From positions 11,469,725-11,533,724 of the forward strand of contig NC_136012.1 of NCBI RefSeq assembly GCF_048128805.1: a stretch of 64,000 nucleotides of DNA, given 5' to 3'. The notes beneath the pieces were generated by a model that saw only the letters and a program-made list of their open reading frames with translations, did not search any database and was not told where the DNA came from. Position numbers and translations under genes: made by a program. This stretch comes from Centroberyx gerrardi (lineage: Eukaryota; Chordata; Actinopteri; Beryciformes; Berycidae). Shown here one piece after another: positions 57,167 through 64,000 of the stretch. Within the stretch, counting starts at the first letter, position 1, and every line of letters begins with the position of its first letter.

Positions 57167-60100
57167 GATGGTCAACTCAACAGACACATGGATACATTTT
57201 CATATAAACATATATTTTCATATGATGTAAATCCATTTATCTTAATACTTTCATTCATTTTTCTCAATATGTTCCACTGGTTGTAATTATCAGTATTATG
57301 TTTTATAACCTCTATTTGCTCTATTTTTATTTATATCCTAGCCATTGCTATATCCAGTTCTTTGCTGCTGCTGCTGCAAGTTTCTCCACAGGCATCATTA
57401 AAGTTTAATCTATTAATCTATTTAATCTATTATTAATCTATTAATATAAATGGATAAAATGTGTTGATCCTGAAGGTAGCACAATATGAGCACATATTAC
57501 AGAGCATAGGTAAAGTTGCAGCTGGTGTCTTGCCACAAAAAGAAAAAAAAACATGACTATTTCTTACCTGGTATATGATCATATCAGTGAGGAATATTCT
57601 GAACCACAGCCAGCTGTCTGTCTTCCATGAGGCACAGATCTTCTTGAACTCTGGGAGGAGTGTTCAAATACAAAGTTGGAAAAGCATAGACATGATGAAG
57701 AATGTCTTGGAGAAAGGAAAAAAAGCTTTCTTAAATCTTTTCCTTAACCCTCATCATAGAGAAGTAATGAGTAAGCTTACAACAAAAGGAAAATGTAAGG
57801 CAAACTGAATGCATCCTTATGGAACTGCCATGGAGTGAATGGACCCCATCTGACACATCTGAACAGAAGAGGGGCTTACCGGTCTCCAGGCCGTCGTGGG
57901 AGTGAAGGAGGTCCCAGCTCTCCCTCGCTGTGCGGAAGCTCTCCAGAGTCTCTGACCAGCCGGGCATCTCAGTCTTGTTCACCAAAATGTGTCGACCGCG
58001 GCCCTTCCCCAACCCTTCCTCATCATCCGAGCTCTGTGGTGACACACACACACATACATATATCCAAACATGTAAATGCACACTGAGGGATCCATTTGTA
58101 GGATGGACAGGCAAACATACATGCTTGTACACACACATTCTTGTGCATTCAAAACAATCTGTCCTCTCACCATAGTCTTCTCTCTCCCATCTGCCAGTTT
58201 GCGTTTCTTATGGGCATGTTTCACTGCCCCTCGCTCCACCTCCACGTCATTATACACCGAGCTCAAATCCTCCAGAAGGATCCACGGCCCCGAACTCAAC
58301 GCATTCACACCTGCCAAACATCAACACATTCTTTGATCAACACATTTCACTGAAGAGACTTTGCAGTTACACGGCACTTGCGTCTCGGGAAATAGATCCC
58401 GCTTGACTTGAGTTAACATGCAAACCAACAAATAGGGAAACAGGTAGAGTCTGACCCTGGAAGAGTGCGGGCTGTACGGCGGAGACGTAAAGGAAGGCGC
58501 TACGGAACAGGACCAGCGCAGCACAGATGACCACCTGGCTACAGCAGCGTGACCTGGTGTCTCCTTCCAGACCGGGCAGGTAGCGACACAACTCCTTCAC
58601 CCTCTGCAGCATGTCCACGTAACTCCTGGCACGTGGTGTACACACACACACACACACAGAGGGAGAGGCAAAGAGAGAGAGAGAAATAACCTTGTAAATA
58701 AAAGTGTGTAAGACCAAGACCAAGACCAAGACCAAAAGTGAAAAAGTGAGAGTCGTGTGTGTTTTAGATAATTGAAAAATGTTCTACTTTTTCTGCTAAT
58801 CAAATTCCATTGTAGGCACACTGGAAATATCTGGACGTGACGTTACTTCCTCTACGTTTGGCCAGTTATCCACAGAAATAAATAAAATACAACATCAAAC
58901 AACAAAATGGGGCCAGAAAGGCAAGGTAAGTTACATTGCCAAAAGCTGTTTTTAAACAGTGTTTAAGGTTTTTTTCCTTTAACATATTGATACTGCAGTA
59001 TCTTGCACTTTGAGGTTGTTTATGTAGCTCCAAAGCAGGTTAAGTCATCTCTACACAAAGTACACATGCTGGGCTAAATAAGACTCCAAGCAACTTGTAA
59101 TGACTTTCCTGTGGAATGAGCAATATATATTGATTCCAAGAGGCACCTGAATACAAAACAACACTGAAGAACAGGCAGACAGCTAGAGTACCTCTGTCCC
59201 TTGTCTCCCTGCCACTCACAGCGCGCCCCCACCACAGCCAGGATGTCCAGCAGCCTCTCCCAAGGTTCTGCCACCACTGACGACTTCTCTGACAGGCCGT
59301 CAATCACATAGCGCTGGGAGCCACGAGACACACTGGGAGACTTCAGAGACCCGCCTTCTTGAGAGCCTAAGGCAAAGGAAAAAAATCAGATCCAGATAGA
59401 AAAAATCCAGATACGGAGATAAACCCAACAGTGGGAGAAGAAACCTGAGATTAAATTTTTCACACAAGTGAGGGAAAGCAAGAACAATGTCAACTGCTTG
59501 AGAATGCGGCATCTTTGCACCACATTGCGGCTTTACCCTGTATCTGTCCATCAGGTGAGGGCCCGCGGGTGACGTAGCCAATGTAGAATTCAGCCGCTTT
59601 CAGCATGTACTTCTGCAGCAGGCTGGCCGGCAAGCGCATGTCCACGTTGTTTATGATCAAAGGAAGGACATCACACACTATGTAGAAATAGTAAGGCAAA
59701 GTTAGCATGTGAAAAGTTACTGCAATTAACATTTGTCGTTTGCACCTGAATGAAAAGCAACAGATGTCTTAACATAAGTAATTCTCTGACCGAAAAGTTT
59801 CCTGAAGCAGTTGACAGGAGTCTCCAAGTTCTCTGATGTCTCCGCTTCCAACAGCGTCTCTCCAAGATTGACCTGAACATAAAGCAGAGCGTTACCAGTG
59901 ACCTTTTCCATGCTATTTACGCTAGATTCAAATGTTAAACATGAGCGGTGCGGTATTAGTGCGTACCCCGTGTTGGACCACAGACTCTGGGAAGCGCTTA
60001 AGCAGGAGCAGCAGCATCTCAGCCTTCTCCAGAGTGTTGAAACACTGTTCTGTGGCCTTCAGCAGCATCTCACACTGCACACGGCCAGGCAGCGTCTCAA

Positions 60101-61019
60101 ATAGCCCTGCAGGACACAAACAGGTACACACACACACTTTAGACTTCTGAAACAAACACTGCTCCTCTTCGACCGCCTTGTGGACACTTCTACATCTGAC
60201 ACTCCTCACAACAACGGATGGCCTGTATACACACATCAAGGCAGTTACAATATTGACTTCCCTTACCTCGTAGGAACTGTGCATGTTTGTCCTGACAATC
60301 ACTGCGCAGGGCAGCTGTGATGACACTGATCTCCCGCCAAACAATGGGCTGCTCTGGAAAGTTTATAAACCTGAGAGACGAAGAACACATTGCCAACTGT
60401 TATGGCTTAGCTCCTTTAAAGATGCTGACACAGTTCACTTCGCATGACACTAGTACCGATATGGCTCGTATGCAAGATCACATGCTAAATAATCAATTTG
60501 TCAGAGTTTTTAAATAAAATTAGCTTGTTATCATCAGTTTAGACAGCAGAATTGTGTCAAGTTATCCCAAAAATCACCATATCATCACGATATGATTCCA
60601 CTTAAAAGATGATAAACGATAATATTGAATTATCGCCCAGCCCTACTCGTATCCATCAAAACTGTAATTACACTTTCACTCACATGTCATACAGCAGTCT
60701 GCCTGCCGAAGCTGTCCTTTCTGCATTCCGCTCTATGATGTACATTTCATACTGCAAAGACAAGTCAACAAAATCATTAAATCTGGGACACATACTGCAT
60801 GTGTGACACAGTTAGACACATACTGTACATGCCGCTACATCCGTATCATAACGTTAATCACTGACTGAGCAGGTAGAAGGTTAATGTCACCTGTATGTTG
60901 AAGTCTGCAGGATAGAGGGTTCGGGCGGTTATAAGCCAAGCTTTGGCTGCACAAGGGTCATCAGAGACAAGCTCCCGAGCTCTCTTCACCAAGAACTCAC
61001 AGTCTTTTTGCGCTGACAT
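54150..61019 (-). CDS. ints10: ints10, Integrator complex subunit 10
   Basis: Helical-repeat subunit of the nuclear Integrator complex (3'-end cleavage of snRNAs, promoter-proximal termination), part of the module with INTS13 and INTS14. Coding exons in order: 61019-60891, 60751-60684, 60370-60267, 60106-59967, 59872-59791, 59677-59537, 59366-59192, 58625-58456, 58310-58171, 58033-57880, 57650-57568, 57095-56940, 56222-56114, 55980-55901, 55749-55587, 55365-55272, 54974-54906, 54306-54150; 2214 nt, 737 aa. Leaving out the 69-nt exon gives 714 aa, close to the human 710. Seen: [134 protein letters not shown]. Exon 12 is flanked by dinucleotide repeats. Tail-to-tail with tlr1. Confidence 0.95.
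54683..54703. repeat. (AAC)n trinucleotide repeat
   Basis: Seven AAC units in the last ints10 intron. Confidence 0.9.
54906..54974 (-). CDS. ints10: ints10 69-nt in-frame cassette exon (exon 17)
   Basis: Bounded by gtccctcag|gaac and ggacag|gtaccc. Inserts 23 residues ([19 protein letters not shown] and a few more) after ...NQGMLIK. Its length is a multiple of three and the bases at both borders are compatible, so inclusion or skipping keeps the frame; skipping restores GMLIKHHTVTRG, the human sequence as I remember it. Likely alternatively spliced. Confidence 0.7.
56901..56932. repeat. (TG)n microsatellite adjoining the ints10 exon-12 donor
   Basis: About 16 units. In the transcript it is a CA repeat starting 7 nt into intron 12, directly beside the U1 site (gtatgaa). 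Confidence 0.97.
57101..57163. repeat. (CA)n microsatellite adjoining the ints10 exon-12 acceptor
   Basis: About 31 units. In the transcript it is a UG repeat that takes the place of the polypyrimidine tract and ends 5 nt before the exon (..ugugu ccag|g). Confidence 0.97.
58639..58658. repeat. (CA)n microsatellite near the ints10 exon-8 acceptor
   Basis: Ten units; a UG repeat in the transcript, about 14-33 nt before exon 8. Confidence 0.9.
60550..60645 (-). mobile_element. hAT-like MITE fragment
   Basis: On the minus strand it begins TAGGGCTGGGCGATAAT, the terminal text of a very common family of short fish hAT-type elements, followed by alternating A/T and ATCGT-rich sequence. Only one end is recognisable in ints10 intron 2. 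Confidence 0.55.
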
Positions 61020-61337
61020 TTCAGTTGAATCAAGCGTTTAGTCCCGAAGGCGAATACTGACAGCACACGTACCTAACGCGGCGTTTTACTGCATACAGTT
61101 GTCTTCCATGTACCTCAAATCTCCGTTGCCCAGATTTCAAGTGCAAGATTTAAGCTAATGCGAGCTGTTCCGCGTTTAGGGCAACTGTAAGTAAATATAT
61201 ATATAACTTTAAACAGACATATGTGCTTGAATTACTCAACAGACCGTGCTCTATCGTCCGGTAATCGCATACAAATGAAGAAAAATAAGAAAAGTTTAAA
61301 AAAAATGTGAGAAACTGTAGCCAGTCAAAGCTAATCC

Positions 61338-61343
61338 TTTATT
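61338..61343 (-). promoter_or_regulatory. orphan minus-strand AATAAA
   Basis: A canonical hexamer on the minus strand inside the divergent region, pointing towards the ints10 promoter. It could end a short upstream antisense transcript. No ATG-started frame of meaningful length lies behind it. Confidence 0.3.
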
Positions 61344-61670
61344 TATCGTCACATTCTCCAACGGGCAATTTTGATGACATCACGATGCAGTCGCAGACGT
61401 CTGACGTCACCTCCTGCTTCTCTTCGACCAACACTGCCACCCAGCGCACAGGACAGAAACTTGCCATAGCACTGTTTAGCACATTTTGTGTGACATGAAT
61501 CCAAATCGCCTGTTTCTGGCTTTCTGCCAATGTGGCACAAACGGTGTTCGTAGATACCGTCCAGGAGGATTTACCTACCCAAACTATCCAACATGAGATA
61601 AGAAAATTAGTCAGCAAAGGGCAAAGCAGCTCACCAAATCCCAATCCCTACCCTTGCAGATCTGCTGAAG

Positions 61671-61682
61671 TGCGCATGCGCC
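61671..61682. promoter_or_regulatory. NRF1 motif TGCGCATGCGCC
   Basis: Matches the NRF1 consensus YGCGCAYGCGCR except for the last base, with a perfect GCGCATGCGC core. NRF1 sites mark CpG promoters of housekeeping genes; here it would suit a promoter for the + strand gene or a bidirectional one. Confidence 0.55.
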
Positions 61683-61879
61683 AAAGATGCATTGCTGTCA
61701 CCTGCTGCTCAGAGAGCCCCAGTCCAGACACGACCTATATTGGCCCAGTCCTCTGTAAAAAACACATTCTTCGTATCAAGGTAGAGGACAACCACTGGAG
61801 CACACGGCAAGTACATGCGGATTTATGAGACAGAAGGCTTGCCCTAAAATGTCAAATACTCTTTTGCCTCTTGACATTT

Positions 61880-61970
61880 AGCGTCTCAAGCCAATCAACA
61901 AGCGCTTGTCCGATTTGACTCTGCCGCTAACTTGCTGACATGCTAGCTGCTTAGCATTCTAGCCAGACAG
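61880..61970 (+). other. candidate non-coding first exon of the right-end gene
   Basis: A donor ccagacag|gtattt at 61970/61971 lies about 290 nt past the NRF1 motif; splicing from here to the acceptor at 63833 would join a 5' UTR to the coding exon. The 5' border is arbitrary. Confidence 0.25.
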
Positions 61971-62079
61971 GTATTTTGCTATAGCTTGCAGACATTGTTT
62001 TACGCGAGCCTGTTCTCGTGTCACGACCCATCCTAATATTGCATCCTTTCAACTAAAACAGCCATGCGATTTGCTCTAC

Positions 62080-62260
62080 ATGACCAAGAAGGCCAAGTCT
62101 CTAGCACAGCTAAGCTAGCAAGGGAACCTAGCGAGACAGCTAAGTTAGCTAACCAACGTTAGCTGTAGACGTCTGTTGGGTATTTAGCTAGCTAAACATG
62201 CTAGTGAGCCTCTGGCATACGGATGAATGATATGTTGGCCTTCAGCTAGCTAACACACAG
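62080..62260. promoter_or_regulatory. TTAGCTAACCAACGTTAGCT motif cluster
   Basis: Half sites and near-palindromes of the GCTAACGTTAGC family (GCTAAGCTAGC, TTAGCTAACC, AACGTTAGCT, TTAGCTAGCTAA) sit 110-290 nt after the candidate donor at 61971, the same place as in ube2k and nsun7. Confidence 0.45.
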
Positions 62261-63906
62261 TGGCTAAGTTGTGTGTCCTTGCACTAATACAACCTTTTAT
62301 GGTTATGTAGGCTTCTATGTATGTATCAACCCAGTATGTTAGAACACAGTCATGACATGGTAAGTGAGCTTCAAGCTTGCTAGCCTTGAAGTACATAACA
62401 TAGAGGGCGTAGCCAAATAATATTCTCCTCTGTGCAAATCAAACGGATATAGTGCATGTTGCGTTGGCAGTCTCCTCTTCTCTGTCACTGACTTCATTAC
62501 ATTCCGTAACGGGCCCTCACACGTCAGTACTTAGGGACAGGGTTTGTAATACTGACCTGAAAAGGTTTGTAAGGATTCGTGTGGTGATATCTGGGCTGAC
62601 ACACTGTGACCTCTAATGACCCCACAGTTTTCCACTACCATTTCCTTGGTCTATATTTAGACGACTCCAGACTTGCTGTATGCGTTAAGAGTGTTTACCT
62701 AGCCTTTATTTTTGGTGAAGTCTTGGTTGTGTTCTCAGATTATGCTGTGTTTTCTCTTTGTTGTTCCCCATGTTCATGGTAATATGTGTCATTAGCTGCT
62801 TCATAGATTAAATATTGGAAAACTGCATTCAACATTTCTTTATAGCCTTCTGTATGGCGCTGTCTTCACACAGTGCACATCAAAAAGACCGAACAGACCT
62901 AGGCTCTCCCTCCCTAGTTTTAATATACCTCCTCCTCCATGCCTGAGCTGATGGATATCAGTCACTTAAGTTATGTAGTAACCATTATCAGTGGGCTGTT
63001 GGGGCTGGCAGTGCAGTTAGAGGCAGGTCGCTGAGGTAGCACAGCTCAACCTGCTACTGGCAAAGTACAGAGCAAAGACTTACACAAGTGTTTACGACAT
63101 GGGCTATTTAATCCTGCATCTTGTTCATCAGAAACTTTGTGCTGTAATGGTTAGAGAGTTTGTAGCCAATTGTGCCTTATCCAGGGTACAGAGAGTCTAG
63201 AGATCCTGATCTTAAAATTGTATCTACTGTAAATTCAAGGCTTAAAAGGGTCTTCAAAATGTTGTATTTTCTTGGTGTGCTGTTTTTCTATTGAGAAATC
63301 CATCCACTCACGCAGATCAAAATTTTGATAGGTCTACAATTTTCTTTTTTTTGTTTACCTTTTCATGTTTATTTCAATGGTTAAGTTGGTCTTATATTTA
63401 ATTGTAGCTGGCAATAAATAGGTCTTTAAAGTTCTTAAATGTAACTTGTTGAAACTTGCAGACACTTTATTGTAAACTGCATTTGCCAAACTTAGAGACC
63501 ACTACTCTGTTTCATATTCAAGGTTGCTACTTTACCATCTATCCTATCATTTTTACAGAGTTGCTGTCACAATTCAACATGCACAGCCAGCACATTGCTT
63601 GTGGGTGGCCAGTTGACTTTCCTTCTGTTACAATGAGTCAGTTGAGAGAGTAGTAGTAGAGTGGGGTTGGAGGAAGCTGAAATTTCAGATTGCTTAGGCC
63701 CAAGTCTTTATTTCACTGTGCTTCTCAATCAATTGCTATTGGGTAGTAACAGGCACATAAAAAAAAAATCATAAGAAGATGTTGAAGAATTTAGCCAAGT
63801 ATTTCTCAGATTTGCTCTCTTCCTCTCCCACAGGGTGAAGATTGTTCTGAACAGTGTGGTGTCGATGTGATGCTGGAGGCGTAGGCTGTGGTGCGGCGAG
63901 CCTCCC

Positions 63907-64000
63907 ATGGCTGTTACCACCATGGACCCAGAGCCAGCCCGGACGCCTCAGCCCCAGGCCTCTCTGAGTAAAGGGGGCAGCTCCCTGCTGCCTGGTGGGG
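63907..64000 (+). CDS. N-terminus of an unidentified protein, 3' partial
   Basis: The exon opens at 63834 after a good acceptor (cctctcccacag). Two in-frame ATGs are present: 63907 and 63922, the second in the stronger context caccATGG. The 31 visible residues (MAVTTMDPEPARTPQPQASL, then a Ser/Gly/Leu-rich stretch) are Pro/Ser/Gly-rich and probably disordered. I do not recognise the protein. It is divergent from ints10. The frame remains open to the window end. Confidence 0.55.
   Translation, partial: MAVTTMDPEPARTPQPQASLSKGGSSLLPGG

Larger units (their letters stand above)
61020..63833. other. region between ints10 and the right-end + strand gene
   Basis: The two genes are divergent. It holds the ints10 5' UTR and promoter (above 61019), a segment 61300-61700 with an NRF1-type site and a minus-strand AATAAA, a possible non-coding exon ending at 61970, and AT-rich likely intron to 63833. 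No frame here resembles a known protein. Confidence 0.5.

Noticed and set aside
54150-61019. Possibility that the last gene is a klb- or tlr-linked 4p14 gene
   Set aside because: Eighteen exons match INTS10 block by block; the 4p14 candidates (FAM114A1, KLHL5, WDR19, RFC1) do not fit.
61339-61644. Minus-strand Cys-containing frames (CHTKCAKQC) in front of an AATAAA
   Set aside because: They start only at non-ATG codons, no supported acceptor opens them, and I recognise no family. Kept only as an orphan poly(A) signal.
61532-61828. + strand 98-aa frame near the NRF1 motif
   Set aside because: No recognisable domain; it crosses likely promoter sequence and has no clear splice partner.

Overview
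The window is a piece of a ray-finned (teleost) fish genome. It has vertebrate multi-exon genes with GT-AG introns, very many CA/GT and GA/CT microsatellites, and fish-type dispersed repeats: a tRNA-derived SINE with the 'AAAGCGACTTAC'-class tail, MITE-like and hAT-like fragments. No tRNA or rRNA gene, CRISPR array, prokaryotic feature or retroviral/LTR/Polinton element was recognised. All identifications come from reading translated exons against remembered protein families; no search was run.

Layout, left to right: the 3' end of apbb2 (+, cut by the window start, coding to 1042); nsun7 (-, coding 24196 to 3311, 12 coding exons, 769 aa); a 4-kb gap; chrna9 (-, 34045 to 28225, 6 exons, 556 aa); ube2k (-, 40880 to 37066, 7 exons, 200 aa); klb (-, 48440 to 43263, 6 exons, 1051 aa); tlr1 (+, 50865 to 53267, one coding exon, 800 aa); ints10 (-, 61019 to 54150, 18 coding exons, 737 aa, or 714 aa without a 69-nt cassette exon); and the first coding exon of an unidentified + strand gene (63907 to the window end). 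For every complete gene, the exons I chose add up to a whole number of codons ending in a stop.

The set apbb2-nsun7-chrna9-ube2k-klb-tlr1 matches, in the same order, a selection of the genes on human 4p14. Genes that I remember lying between them in human (RBM47, RHOH, N4BP2, PDS5A, SMIM14, UGDH, LIAS, RPL9, RFC1 and others) are absent here, and ints10 (human 8p) is placed beside tlr1. The genes do not form a pathway: APP-adaptor signalling, an RNA-methyltransferase-like protein, a nicotinic receptor subunit, a ubiquitin-conjugating enzyme, an FGF co-receptor, an innate immune receptor and an Integrator subunit.

No new gene system was found. The most interesting signals are regulatory: (1) ints10 exon 12 lies between a long UG repeat touching its acceptor and a CA repeat touching its donor, which could pair across the exon; (2) a palindromic GCTAACGTTAGC-type motif recurs in the proximal first intron of three genes; (3) an in-frame 69-nt ints10 cassette exon; (4) a 27-nt coding tandem repeat that adds vicinal cysteine pairs to the chrna9 intracellular loop; (5) a dispersed-repeat copy forming the chrna9 5' leader; (6) a PU.1/IRF composite site upstream of tlr1.
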